A stretch of DNA of 64,000 nt, taken from positions 434,001 to 498,000 of the forward strand of contig JABSRZ010000004.1 in the NCBI GenBank assembly GCA_013214705.1. The letters are read 5' to 3'. The stretch comes from Hyphomicrobiales bacterium. GTDB lineage: Bacteria > Pseudomonadota > Alphaproteobacteria > Rhizobiales > OSC116. Each line of letters begins with the position of its first letter. Position 1 is the stretch's first letter. Of this stretch, positions 17,554 to 26,269 are shown one piece after another. The position numbers were made by a program, and so were the translations under genes. The notes below the pieces were generated by a model, which made no database searches, was not told the origin of the DNA, and was given only the letters and a program-made list of their open reading frames with translations.

Positions 17554-19752
17554 TCATTTGCGGCTTCTAGGGGTTTTGAAGGATCGGTTGCCTGCTCTGC
17601 CGCTGGTGGAACGGCCTTTTGCCATGCCGGGGGTGGGTTTTTTCTCAGCCTTATTATAGTTGAACTGTCTGGCCAACGGGTCATCTAACACCATGAGCTC
17701 GTTCTGTTCTAGGCGTTTCACCTCATCACGGATTTTGGCCGCCTGTTCAAAATCTAAATTTTCGGCAGCGTCTAGCATTTGTTTGCGTAAAGATTTTAAA
17801 TGGGTTGCTAAATTCTTACCCACCATATGGCTTGGCGCCAGTTCGCCCATATCGGCGGTTACATGGTCACCCTCGGACATGCTTTCGATAATTTCGCCAA
17901 TTTTTTTCTTAATTGATGTTGGGGTGATGCCATGTTCTACATTATAGGCCTCTTGTTTCTCGCGGCGGCGATCTGTTTCGGCCATCGCCCGCTCCATACT
18001 GCCGGTTATCCGATCGGCATATAAAATAACCCGTCCCTCGACATGCCGCGCTGCCCGGCCAATTGTTTGCACCAAGGAGGTTTCACTACGCAAAAAGCCT
18101 TCTTTATCGGCATCTAATATGGCCACCAGCGAAACTTCGGGTATATCCAAACCTTCACGCAGCAGGTTAATGCCGATCAGCACATCAAACACTCCGAGGC
18201 GCAAATCGCGGATAATCTCAATCCGCTCCAACGTATCAATATCACTATGCAAATAACGCACTTTAATGCCCTGATCATGCATATATTCGGTTAAATCTTC
18301 GGACATGCGTTTGGTCAGAGTGGTTACCAAAACCCGCTGACCTTTGGCCACGATTAAATGGCATTCGGCCAACAAATCATCGACCTGCGTGCCAACTGGC
18401 CTTATGTCAATTTGTGGGTCGGTAAGCCCGGTCGGGCGAATGACTTGCTCAGAAAATACCCCGCCGGTGCGTTCTAGCTCCCACTTGCCCGGCGTGGCCG
18501 AAACAAACACACTTTGGGTGCGCATAATGTCCCATTCTTCAAATTGAAGCGGTCGGTTATCCAAACAACTTGGCAACCTGAAACCATGTTCGGCCAATGT
18601 GGTTTTACGCGAACGGTCACCTTTATACATAGCGCCCAATTGCGGTATAGTGGCGTGGCTTTCATCGACAAATACCAAACAATTATCGGGTATATATTCA
18701 AACAAAGTCGGTGGTGGTGAGCCGGCGGGGCGGCCGGTAAGGTGGCGAGAATAATTTTCGATGCCGCTGCAAAAACCTTGTGCCTCTAGCATTTCGATGT
18801 CAAAACTAACCCGCTGCTCAAGCCGTTGGGCCTCTAGCAATTTGCCTTGCTTATGCATATCGGCCAAAGTCACTTGTAGCTCAACTTTAATGGTCTCGAT
18901 GGCGCGCAGTAAATGCGGGCGCGGCGTGACATAATGCGAATTGGCATAAATACGCTCTGAGTCTAATTGTTTGAGTTTTTTGCCGGTCAACGGGTCAAAT
19001 TCGGCAATCGATTCCAATTCATCGCCAAAAAATGAAAACCGCCATGCTGCATCTTCATAATGGGCTGGCCAAATTTCTATAATGTCGCCGCGCACCCTAA
19101 ATGTGCCACGAGTAAAGGCAGTGTCATTGCGGGTATATTGCAAATCCACCAATGTGGTGATGACTTTGCGCACATCATATTCATCACCGACCTTAAGGTC
19201 CATAATCATCGCGCTATAGCCTTCGACCGAACCCAAGCCATAAATGCAAGACACCGATGCCACAATAATAACGTCATCCCGCTCAAGCAATGCCCTGGTG
19301 GCAGCGTGCCGCATGCGGTCAATCTGCTCATTCACGCTGGCATCTTTTTCAATAAAAGTGTCGGTGCGCGGCACATAGGCCTCGGGTTGATAATAATCGT
19401 AATAGGACACGAAATAAGACACTGCATTGTCTGGAAAAAAAGTTTTAAACTCGCCATATAGCTGCGCCGCCAGCGTTTTATTATGCGCCAAAATAAGTGC
19501 TGGCCGGTTGGTTTGCTCGATAATTTTGGCCATAGTAAAGGTTTTACCACTGCCCGTTACGCCCAATAAAACTTGGTCTCGCTCGTTACCATCAATGCCT
19601 TTGACCAGTTCGGCAATGGCCGTTGGTTGGTCACCCGCCGGTTCGAAATCCGACTCCATTCTAAACCGAATGCCACCCTTAACTTTATTTTCGGCCGGTA
19701 AATCTGGCCTTGTGAGCATATCAATATGGGCTATGTCTAGCATTTTGGTCAT
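17554..19752 (-). CDS. uvrB: UvrABC system protein B
   Basis: Damage-verification helicase of nucleotide excision repair. Walker A GVTGSGKT (about residues 64-71), the beta-hairpin region [20 protein letters not shown], and the C-terminal UVR motif [13 protein letters not shown] are all visible. A basic serine-rich tail follows. The frame extends upstream to a TTG at 19770 without a ribosome-binding site. I choose the ATG at 19752 (732 residues), with a weak AGCGGA in front. The 118-bp upstream gap holds an imperfect hairpin (GGTTCAGAC/GTCTGACC type). Confidence 0.96.
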   Translation of the reverse strand: MTKMLDIAHIDMLTRPDLPAENKVKGGIRFRMESDFEPAGDQPTAIAELVKGIDGNERDQVLLGVTGSGKTFTMAKIIEQTNRPALILAHNKTLAAQLYGEFKTFFPDNAVSYFVSYYDYYQPEAYVPRTDTFIEKDASVNEQIDRMRHAATRALLERDDVIIVASVSCIYGLGSVEGYSAMIMDLKVGDEYDVRKVITTLVDLQYTRNDTAFTRGTFRVRGDIIEIWPAHYEDAAWRFSFFGDELESIAEFDPLTGKKLKQLDSERIYANSHYVTPRPHLLRAIETIKVELQVTLADMHKQGKLLEAQRLEQRVSFDIEMLEAQGFCSGIENYSRHLTGRPAGSPPPTLFEYIPDNCLVFVDESHATIPQLGAMYKGDRSRKTTLAEHGFRLPSCLDNRPLQFEEWDIMRTQSVFVSATPGKWELERTGGVFSEQVIRPTGLTDPQIDIRPVGTQVDDLLAECHLIVAKGQRVLVTTLTKRMSEDLTEYMHDQGIKVRYLHSDIDTLERIEIIRDLRLGVFDVLIGINLLREGLDIPEVSLVAILDADKEGFLRSETSLVQTIGRAARHVEGRVILYADRITGSMERAMAETDRRREKQEAYNVEHGITPTSIKKKIGEIIESMSEGDHVTADMGELAPSHMVGKNLATHLKSLRKQMLDAAENLDFEQAAKIRDEVKRLEQNELMVLDDPLARQFNYNKAEKKPTPGMAKGRSTSGRAGNRSFKTPRSRK

Positions 19753-19889
19753 ATATAAATCCGCTGGCAAAGTTATGGTTCAGACTATAACAGGTCTGAC
19801 CCCGAATGGAAGTTGTTTGTTCTCTATTTGTACCAAATCCGCATCGCCAAAACAGCCCTTGCCATCACAGACATTGCCAACCAAATTGG

Positions 19890-21431
19890 TTAGCTGGCCT
19901 TGGCATTTTTATAGGCAGCAATATAAGCGTCTAAGGTCTTTACAATCTTGGCATCAATATGCAGGCCTAAACGGGTGCGCCGCCAGATAAAATCATCGGT
20001 GCAGGTTACCCATTCATGGTCAACCACATAATCAACTTCGGCGGCATAAATATCCGCACCTAAATGCGTGCCTAAATGCTCAATTTGCGTGGCGTCGGCT
20101 AAGATGTCGAAGGTTTTGCTGCCATAATGGGTGGCCAATCGCAAAATATAGGCAGCCGGTAAAAAACTGTATTTTTGCGCTAATTTATTAACAAAGGCAG
20201 CCATATCGCCATTTGTGCCAATATCCCCATCTCCACCAATGTCGCCGCCGGGCAATATCGCGTGTCGCGTCCAATCCAAGCCCATATGTGGCAAGAAAAT
20301 GCGTAACCGTTGGCAAACCTGTTGCCCCAAATGCCGAAATGTGGTTATTTTGCCACCATAAACTGTCAGCAACGGGGCAGATTCTGGGTTTTTTTGATCA
20401 CGTTGGATGTCTAGCCGATAATCGCGGGTTACGGCTTTTGCATCTTTTTCGTCATCATCAAACAGCGCCCTTACGCCGGTAAAACTCCATTTTACATCGG
20501 TCGGTTTTATTTGTTTTTCAAAATATTGATTGGCCACATCGCACAAATAGGCGGTTTCCGCGGGTGATATTTTCGCCTGACTTGCATCGCCTTCAAATGG
20601 GATATCTGTGGTGCCAACCATGGTGAATTTATGCTCGTATGGAATGGCAAATACCACCCTATTATCTGAGTTTTGAAACAGGTAACATTGATCGCCATCA
20701 AATAGTTTTGGCACGATGATGTGGCTACCGGCGATAAGCCGCGTACCGCCTTTTACATCGAGTTTTAGCTTATCTTGGTTGATGCCTTCTATCCAAGGCC
20801 CAGCGGCATTAACCAGAGTTTTGGCCTGCACAATATGGGTTTTGCCATCCGCTGTTTGATAGCTGATTTCCCAGACATTATGAACTCGCTTGGCCGATGT
20901 AAATTTGGTCTGGGTGAATATTTCAGCCCCGTGCATGGCGGCATCTTGCGCGTTTAGCACCACCAAGCGGCTATCATGCACCCGGCAATCGCTATACACA
21001 AAACCAGATTTATAACCCGGTTTTAAGTCAGTGCCATAAGCTTCGGTCTGCAAATTAACCGCGCGGCTAGATTTTAATTTTTTGCCTAAATATAAGCTGT
21101 CATACAGAAATAACCCCAGCCTTATCAGCCACTTTGGCCGCTGAAACTGGTTATGCGGTATGACAAAACGTGTCGGCCAAATGATATGCGGCGCACTTTT
21201 GAGCAGTAATTCGCGTTCAATGAGCGCTTTGCGCACCAAGGAAAATTGATAATATTCTAAATATCTTAACCCGCCATGAATTAATTTGCTGCTGGCAGAT
21301 GAGGTTGCCGACGCCAGATCATTCTGCTCGACCAATATAACCGAAAGCCCGCGCCCTGCGGCATCGCGCGCGATACCAGCGCCGTTAATGCCGCCGCCAA
21401 TGATAAACATATCAATTAATTTTTTCGTCAC
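19890..21431 (-). CDS. glpD: Aerobic glycerol-3-phosphate dehydrogenase
   Basis: FAD enzyme oxidising glycerol-3-phosphate to dihydroxyacetone phosphate and feeding electrons to ubiquinone. The N-terminal FAD motif is FIIGGGINGAGIARDAAGRG, followed by SSASSKLIHGGLRYLE, the family signature. The C-terminal domain is full length. The frame opens at 21473 (TTG), with an ATG at 21443. I choose the GTG at 21431 because GAGG lies 6 bases before it and the FAD motif then starts where it does in relatives. No glycerol kinase or transporter is nearby. Confidence 0.93.
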   Translation of the reverse strand: MTKKLIDMFIIGGGINGAGIARDAAGRGLSVILVEQNDLASATSSASSKLIHGGLRYLEYYQFSLVRKALIERELLLKSAPHIIWPTRFVIPHNQFQRPKWLIRLGLFLYDSLYLGKKLKSSRAVNLQTEAYGTDLKPGYKSGFVYSDCRVHDSRLVVLNAQDAAMHGAEIFTQTKFTSAKRVHNVWEISYQTADGKTHIVQAKTLVNAAGPWIEGINQDKLKLDVKGGTRLIAGSHIIVPKLFDGDQCYLFQNSDNRVVFAIPYEHKFTMVGTTDIPFEGDASQAKISPAETAYLCDVANQYFEKQIKPTDVKWSFTGVRALFDDDEKDAKAVTRDYRLDIQRDQKNPESAPLLTVYGGKITTFRHLGQQVCQRLRIFLPHMGLDWTRHAILPGGDIGGDGDIGTNGDMAAFVNKLAQKYSFLPAAYILRLATHYGSKTFDILADATQIEHLGTHLGADIYAAEVDYVVDHEWVTCTDDFIWRRTRLGLHIDAKIVKTLDAYIAAYKNAKAS

Positions 21432-21490
21432 ACCTGACCTCATATAAATAAAATATGACTTATATATAGGCAAATTAGTAGAAATTAAAA

Positions 21491-21540
21491 CTATTTTCTA
21501 ACCAAAGAAAAAACATCGCGGGTTGTGACGTAATTTGGGC
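21491..21540 (-). pseudogene. C-terminal remnant of a second flavin reductase gene
   Basis: The minus strand encodes SPNYVTTRDVFSLVRK and a stop, matching the last 16 codons of the intact flavin reductase next door (GPNYVTTRDSFSLIRK) at 13 of 16 residues. Many synonymous positions differ (for example CGC versus AGA for Arg, TAC versus TAT for Tyr), so this is an old paralogue that had been under selection, not a recent copy. Everything upstream of this fragment has been replaced by repeat locus B. Confidence 0.75.
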
Positions 21541-21910
21541 TGGAGTTTCCGACGCAGAGCCAGCAGTTGAAGCTGTTAAGACACTGGCAGTTAGCGCTCC
21601 TGCCGGTGCACTGGAAGTCTGCATTTATACGTTCTTTCGGCTTCGCCTCTTTCACTGTTATCACTTGCGTGCGAACCCACACACTAGCGTGTGCGTCTTC
21701 TAGCCTCCGCGCGTTGGCCTCAGAGTTTGCCGTACGGCTTCTGGGCGCACTCGCCGAATCGCAGGGGTTCTTGCGGGTAGACAGAAACTCAGCATAGGTT
21801 TGCCGAATATCATGGGAAAAGGGGCGAGCCAATTTATTGGCGAACTTGCCGACTGAGGCCGCCGTTAGGCGTAGCAAGCAAACGGAGTTTGCGCACGCAG
21901 TGTTAAGCAA
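21539..21910. repeat. Structured repeat locus B (inverted module 1 plus module 2)
   Basis: Contains a full minus-oriented module 1 (21539-21793) whose inner end, AACTCCAGC, abuts the flavin reductase remnant, and a plus-oriented module 2 (about 21819-21910). Hairpins here are CACAC-GCTA-GTGTG, GGC-GAA-GCC, GCC-GTAC-GGC and, in module 2, CAAAC-GGA-GTTTG. It lies between genes that run in the same direction, unlike loci A, C and F. It ends about 10 bp from the intact flavin reductase stop. Confidence 0.8.
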
Positions 21911-21919
21911 AAAACTTGA

Positions 21920-22519
21920 TCATTTGCGAATAAGGCTGAAGCTATCTCTCGTAGTGACATAATTTGGGCCAGAACCACGCCCGACCGCGTCGAGCTTTTG
22001 CATGTCTATTTTTGGGTAATCGATAATCTCATCATCAACCTCGATGTATAATATATCGGCTAATATAAGATGGCTCGCGCTTTGCGCGCCAAACTCATGC
22101 AAATGCCTAAATTTACACTCAAAGCTCACTTTGGCGGCCGCCACTTTAGGCGCATCAATATGGCGGCATTCGGCTTTTTTAATATCAAGCTCGGTAAATT
22201 CGTCCACCTCAGCTTCAAAAGCCGTGCCACATTTGTGCATAATTTCGCGCATATCGTGGCTGACGATTGACACCGAAAAATATTTGGTTTCCAAAATATT
22301 TTTCAGGCTATCTTTAGGCTCACCACTAGGTTTGTTTGAAATTGAAATTGATACAACCGGCGGGTTGGTGCTGGCCACGTTAAAAAATGAAAATGGCGCC
22401 AGATTATCCACCCCATTGGCATCTCTGCTGCCGACCCACGCAATGGGGCGCGGCAAAACAGAACCAATTAGCAGTTTATACATCTCGTCGTGTGACGCAT
22501 TTTTGGCATCTATCAGCAT
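21920..22519 (-). CDS. Flavin reductase-like, FMN-binding split-barrel protein
   Basis: 199 residues of the flavoredoxin/DIM6 flavin reductase family, which bind FMN in a split barrel. Family blocks are SVLPRPIAWVGS near residue 20 and NLAPFSFFNVASTNPP (about 42-57). I choose the ATG at 22519, overlapping the stop of the upstream ABC transporter (TAATG) with GAGGT in front. A longer frame to 22576 lies inside the transporter gene. Coupling to the exporter suggests a joint role, but the physiological substrate is unknown. A decayed paralogue lies downstream. Confidence 0.85.
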   Translation of the reverse strand: MLIDAKNASHDEMYKLLIGSVLPRPIAWVGSRDANGVDNLAPFSFFNVASTNPPVVSISISNKPSGEPKDSLKNILETKYFSVSIVSHDMREIMHKCGTAFEAEVDEFTELDIKKAECRHIDAPKVAAAKVSFECKFRHLHEFGAQSASHLILADILYIEVDDEIIDYPKIDMQKLDAVGRGSGPNYVTTRDSFSLIRK

Positions 22520-24369
22520 TATTGCGCTACCTCTGCGGCTTCTTCGAGTAAAAAACCACCCGATTGCCGTTTCCATAAATCGGAATAAATGCCGTTGCCA
22601 TTAGCCAGCTCTTCATGCGTGCCATCTTCTATAATCTCGCCTTTGTCGAGCACAATGAGCCTGTCCAAGGCCGAAATGGTCGACAATCTATGCGCGATGG
22701 CAATGACGGTTTTGCCAGCCATAAGCTCTAGTAAATTTTCTTGGATGGCAAATTCAACTTCGCTATCTAATGCCGATGTGGCTTCATCTAACACCAATAT
22801 CGGCGCATCTTTTAAAAACACCCGCGCGATGGCAATACGCTGGCGTTGGCCGCCAGAAAGTTTTACCCCGCGCTCGCCAACCAAAGTGTCATAGCCAGAA
22901 TTGCCTTTGTCATCCACCAGATCGTGAATAAACTCATCGGCATTGGCGCGTTTGGCGGCGGCAATCACTTGCTCGCGGGTTGCGCCCTCCACACCATAAG
23001 CAATATTTTCGGCCACGCTACGATGGAATAAGCTGGTATCTTGGGTCACCACACCAATATTTTTGCGCAAACTATCTTGATCGATTTGCGAAATATCCCG
23101 GCCATCGACTGAAATTTTACCGCCCTCGACATCATAAAGCCGCAACAGCAGGTTTATCAAGGTCGATTTACCCGCACCAGAACGACCAACCAGACCGATT
23201 TTTTCGCCATGTTTTATATGCAGCGACATATCGTCGATAATGCCACCCGCTTTGCCATAGTTGAATTTCACATGCTCAAATTTAATATCGCCTTTTTGCA
23301 CGTTTATTTGCGGCGCGTTGGCTGTGTCTAGCACTTCGCGCGGTTGGGCCAATGTGCCCATGCCATCTTGCACTGTGCCAATTTGTTCAAACAATGCCGA
23401 AACTTCCCACATAATCCAATGTGACATGCCGTTCATGCGCAATACTAGGCTAATGGCCACGGCGAGCGCACCGACGCTAATGGCATCGGCAAGCCAAAAC
23501 TGCAATACCAAAAACGAAATGGCAATCAGTTGCACCATATTTATAACGCTGAGCCAAGTTTGAAATTGCGTAACCAGACGCATTTGCGCATGCACAGTGC
23601 GCAGAAATTCATCCATGCCTTCTCTGCCATAATCGGCTTCCATTTTGGAGTGCGAAAAAAGCTTTACCGTGGCAATGTTAGAATAGCTATCGACCACCCG
23701 GCCGGTCATCATCGAGCGGGCATCGGCTTGGGCTTTAGATATATCTCGCAACTTGGGAATGAAATAATAAATCATGAAAATATAGGCTGATATCCATACG
23801 GCCATTGGCACTAATAAACGAATGTCGGCGCTGCCTAAAATGGCCACAATGCCAAAAAAGTAAACCACCACAAACACCATGACATCGAGTAATTTCATCA
23901 CCACTTCGCGCACTGCCAAGGACGTTTGCATAACTTTTGCGCCAATGCGGCCCGCAAATTCATTGTTAAAAAAGTTTAGGCTTTGCTTTAATAAATATCG
24001 ATGCGCTTGCCAACGCACTATCATCGGGTAATTGCCCAACAAAGACTGGTGCATAATTGTAGATTGGGTAAAAATTATAATTGGATAAATAACCAGAACC
24101 AGAACCACAAGCCACGTTATATTGGTCGCATGATCTTGCCAAAAACTCTGCTTGTCCGTTGTCGATAGCCAGTCAACAATATTGCCCATAAATGCATAAA
24201 GATTCACCTCTATCACTGCAATGACTGCGGTTAAGAAAGCCATTAACAACAGCAGTGGCCAAAGGCCTTTGGTGTAATGGTTGCAAAACGCCCAAAGCCC
24301 TTGCGGTGGTTCCGTCGGCTCTTCCGCTGGGTATGGCTCAACAAGGTTTTCAAAAAATTTAAATATCAT
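22519..24369 (-). CDS. ABC exporter, fused permease and ATPase
   Basis: 616 residues: a six-helix type I exporter domain (about 35-330) and an ATPase domain with Walker A GRSGAGKS (395-402), the signature LSGGQRQRIAIAR, Walker B ILVLDEATSALD and the switch His in IAHRLSTI. It is a half-transporter and so should work as a homodimer or with a partner. The family covers lipid, drug and peptide exporters; sequence gives no substrate. Overlaps the flavin reductase start by one base. Confidence 0.9.
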   Translation of the reverse strand: MIFKFFENLVEPYPAEEPTEPPQGLWAFCNHYTKGLWPLLLLMAFLTAVIAVIEVNLYAFMGNIVDWLSTTDKQSFWQDHATNITWLVVLVLVIYPIIIFTQSTIMHQSLLGNYPMIVRWQAHRYLLKQSLNFFNNEFAGRIGAKVMQTSLAVREVVMKLLDVMVFVVVYFFGIVAILGSADIRLLVPMAVWISAYIFMIYYFIPKLRDISKAQADARSMMTGRVVDSYSNIATVKLFSHSKMEADYGREGMDEFLRTVHAQMRLVTQFQTWLSVINMVQLIAISFLVLQFWLADAISVGALAVAISLVLRMNGMSHWIMWEVSALFEQIGTVQDGMGTLAQPREVLDTANAPQINVQKGDIKFEHVKFNYGKAGGIIDDMSLHIKHGEKIGLVGRSGAGKSTLINLLLRLYDVEGGKISVDGRDISQIDQDSLRKNIGVVTQDTSLFHRSVAENIAYGVEGATREQVIAAAKRANADEFIHDLVDDKGNSGYDTLVGERGVKLSGGQRQRIAIARVFLKDAPILVLDEATSALDSEVEFAIQENLLELMAGKTVIAIAHRLSTISALDRLIVLDKGEIIEDGTHEELANGNGIYSDLWKRQSGGFLLEEAAEVAQ

Positions 24370-24496
24370 GGCATGCTCGATTCTTATGTTGCATTCACAA
24401 AAAATGCAAGATTTCAGCAGTAAGCCTATATTTAGGATTTGGCAAGATAATTCAAATCAATTGAATTTATGGATGGATTTGTTTTATTGATGCATT

Positions 24497-24527
24497 AAAA
24501 ATGCCGCAGCGAGGGCACGCTGCGGCA
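24497..24527 (-). terminator. Intrinsic terminator after the GST gene
   Basis: A nine-pair GC-rich stem, GCCGCAGCG (24503-24511) with CGCTGCGGC (24518-24526), has a 6-nt loop and is followed by five T on the minus strand. It is a strong, textbook terminator for the gene ending at 24562. Confidence 0.9.
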
Positions 24528-24561
24528 GTCTCTGGAGGGAGGGCCAGTGAATAGAGTTTTA

Positions 24562-25245
24562 TTAGGCCAGTTTTTTGCCCATAACACCGTCAAAATCAAC
24601 AATAAACTGTTTAATCAATTGGTTGAAATTTACCGGCACAACCGCTTGCACCGATTGCCTATTGCGCAAAGCATTCTGCCATTTTTTCACATGTTTTAAG
24701 CCTTTAATAATGTCCAAATCAAGTTCTTTTTCGAATATGTCTAAATACCTGAATACCGGTGCATATACAGCATCAACCGTCGAGAATTTATCACCGGCAA
24801 ATAAATCGCCCGATGGGTTTTTGGCAAGTTCGGCATCTAGCAAGGTGAATTTACTGACAATGTCGGCTTGTGCCACATCAACCGCAGCTTGATCTGTTTG
24901 GGTGTAATAGGCCCACATTGTCATGGCCAAGGCGCTGGCAAATTCGTTCCAACTTCTATGGCGCGCACGCTCTAGGGCATCTGTTGGGTGCAGTTTTGGC
25001 ACGGTTGTGTCTTCTAAATATTCTAAAATCACATTGGATTCGAAAATCACCACATCATCCTTGCCATCTTCACTTACAATCAGCAACGGCACTTTGCCCA
25101 GCGGGGAGATTTTTAAAAACCAATCTGGCTTATTTTTCAAATCGATGTCTTTACGTTCGAATTCTACGCCTTTTTCGGCCAATGAAATGGCAGCACGTTG
25201 CACAAATGGGCATAAAGTGTGGCTGATAAGAGTTAATTTTGACAT
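24562..25245 (-). CDS. Glutathione S-transferase family protein
   Basis: 227 residues with the GST N-terminal thioredoxin fold: LISHTLCPFVQRAAI (Cys12 in LCPF), then SPLGKVPLL with the cis-Pro, and FESNVILEYLED, which binds the glutathione gamma-glutamyl group. A helical C-terminal domain follows. It is transcribed divergently from a MarR regulator across a 113-bp region with three evenly spaced palindromes, so it is probably the regulated target of that MarR protein. Substrate unknown. Confidence 0.9.
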   Translation of the reverse strand: MSKLTLISHTLCPFVQRAAISLAEKGVEFERKDIDLKNKPDWFLKISPLGKVPLLIVSEDGKDDVVIFESNVILEYLEDTTVPKLHPTDALERARHRSWNEFASALAMTMWAYYTQTDQAAVDVAQADIVSKFTLLDAELAKNPSGDLFAGDKFSTVDAVYAPVFRYLDIFEKELDLDIIKGLKHVKKWQNALRNRQSVQAVVPVNFNQLIKQFIVDFDGVMGKKLA

Positions 25246-25272
25246 TCATTATCTTTCTGAATTGATATTTCG

Positions 25273-25338
25273 ATGCAATTGCATGAAAACCAAATATAGA
25301 TGCAGTTGCATGCATTGTCAAGGTTGATGTAATTGCAT
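25273..25338. promoter_or_regulatory. Three evenly spaced MarR-type operators
   Basis: ATGCAATTGCAT (25273-25284, perfect palindrome), ATGCAGTTGCAT (25300-25311) and ATGTAATTGCAT (25327-25338) start exactly 27 bp apart between the divergent GST and marR genes. Each is preceded by G and followed by G or C. Size and symmetry suit a MarR dimer. The equal spacing suggests cooperative or stepwise occupancy covering both promoters. Confidence 0.85.
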
Positions 25339-25358
25339 CTATATGCTATTCAGTTAGC

Positions 25359-25799
25359 ATGAATGAAAACAATATTAGCGATTGCCAAATATCTTGCCAA
25401 GCTTGGGCGCAATTTATGCGTGTGTCTGGCAATTTATTGCAAAAGGTAGAAGCCGACTTAAAAGCCGCCGATTTGCTGCCGCTAGCTTGGTTTGACGTGT
25501 TGTCAGAAGTGCGGCGCGCACAGCCAAAATGGCTGCGCCCGATAGACATTCAGGAAAAAATGCTGGTAAAGCAATATAATATGTCGCGGTTAATTGAGCG
25601 CTTGGCCAATGAAGATTTGGTAGAACGCAAAAGCTGCGATTGCGACAAACGCGGCATGTATATTGTGCTGACCGCCAAAGGCAATGCAGCGCTGGACGAT
25701 ATATGGCCAGTGTATAAAGCCGCAATTGACCAACATTTCGGTGATAAATTAAGCCCTAATGAAATAAGCAGTTTGATGAAAATATTGGGCAAATTGTAA
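25359..25799 (+). CDS. MarR-family transcriptional regulator
   Basis: 146 residues with the MarR winged helix: PIDIQEKMLVKQYNMSRLIERL (recognition region), VERKSCDCDKRGMYIVLTAKG (the wing with the conserved DxR) and flanking dimerisation helices. Cysteines in CDCDK next to the wing could sense oxidants, by analogy with redox MarR proteins; this is inference. It is divergent from a GST gene and probably represses both genes through the three palindromes between them. Confidence 0.9.
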   Translation: MNENNISDCQISCQAWAQFMRVSGNLLQKVEADLKAADLLPLAWFDVLSEVRRAQPKWLRPIDIQEKMLVKQYNMSRLIERLANEDLVERKSCDCDKRGMYIVLTAKGNAALDDIWPVYKAAIDQHFGDKLSPNEISSLMKILGKL

Positions 25800-25806
25800 A
25801 ACCACA

Positions 25807-26269
25807 CTCAGAATTTCTGTCTACCTCCAAGAATCCCAGTGATTCGATGAGTGCGACCAGAAGCTGCACGGCAAACTATGTGGCCAACGCGCGGAGGCTA
25901 GAGAGCGGAGCGAACGCACGCAAGTGTCAACAGTGAGCGCAGCGAACGTATAAATGCAAACTTCCAGAGCACTATCAGGAGTGCCAACTGGCTATGTCTT
26001 TACAACCTCAAACACAGATCCACCGGCCGCAACTCCAGCACAAAATTTCAACTTCACAGCTTTTCAGCAAACTCAGGGTGGCGCTCCTGCCTACGCTCTG
26101 GAAGTCTACATTTTTTCGCCCACCTTTCGGCGGGCTAGTGGCACTTGCGTGCGCTCGGCACGGCCTCGCTGGCCTCCGCGCGTTAGCTGGCAGCGGCTTC
26201 GAACGGCGGCATTCGCACTCACTGAATGGCACGTTGTGTGGATGCGAGGGGCAGACACAAACTCAGAAT
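25807..26269. repeat. Structured repeat locus C (inverted module 1 pair plus module 3)
   Basis: Fills the gap between convergent marR and a TPP-enzyme gene. It has a plus-oriented module 1 (25807-26039), an inverted truncated module 1 (about 26040-26188) and a module 3 end (about 26189-26269). The extremities are inverted copies: CTCAGAATTTCTGTCTACC on the left, and the complement of GATTCTGAGTTTGTGTCTGC on the right. The right end reaches the last base of the TPP-enzyme stop codon. Hairpins include GGC-CGT-GCC and CCCGCC-GAAA-GGTGGG. Confidence 0.8.

Noticed and set aside
21491-21910. A 139-codon minus-strand open frame through locus B ending in a flavin reductase-like tail
   Set aside because: Only the last 16 codons are gene-like; the rest reads through repeat modules whose frames are not kept in other copies.
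22519-22576. Longer N-terminus for the flavin reductase
   Set aside because: It lies inside the ABC transporter gene, adds a basic non-conserved stretch, and the TAATG start has GAGGT in front.
25273-25338. Three evenly spaced similar 12-mers as a miniature CRISPR array
   Set aside because: Each is a self-complementary palindrome in a divergent promoter next to a MarR gene, spacers are 15 bp, and there are no cas genes.
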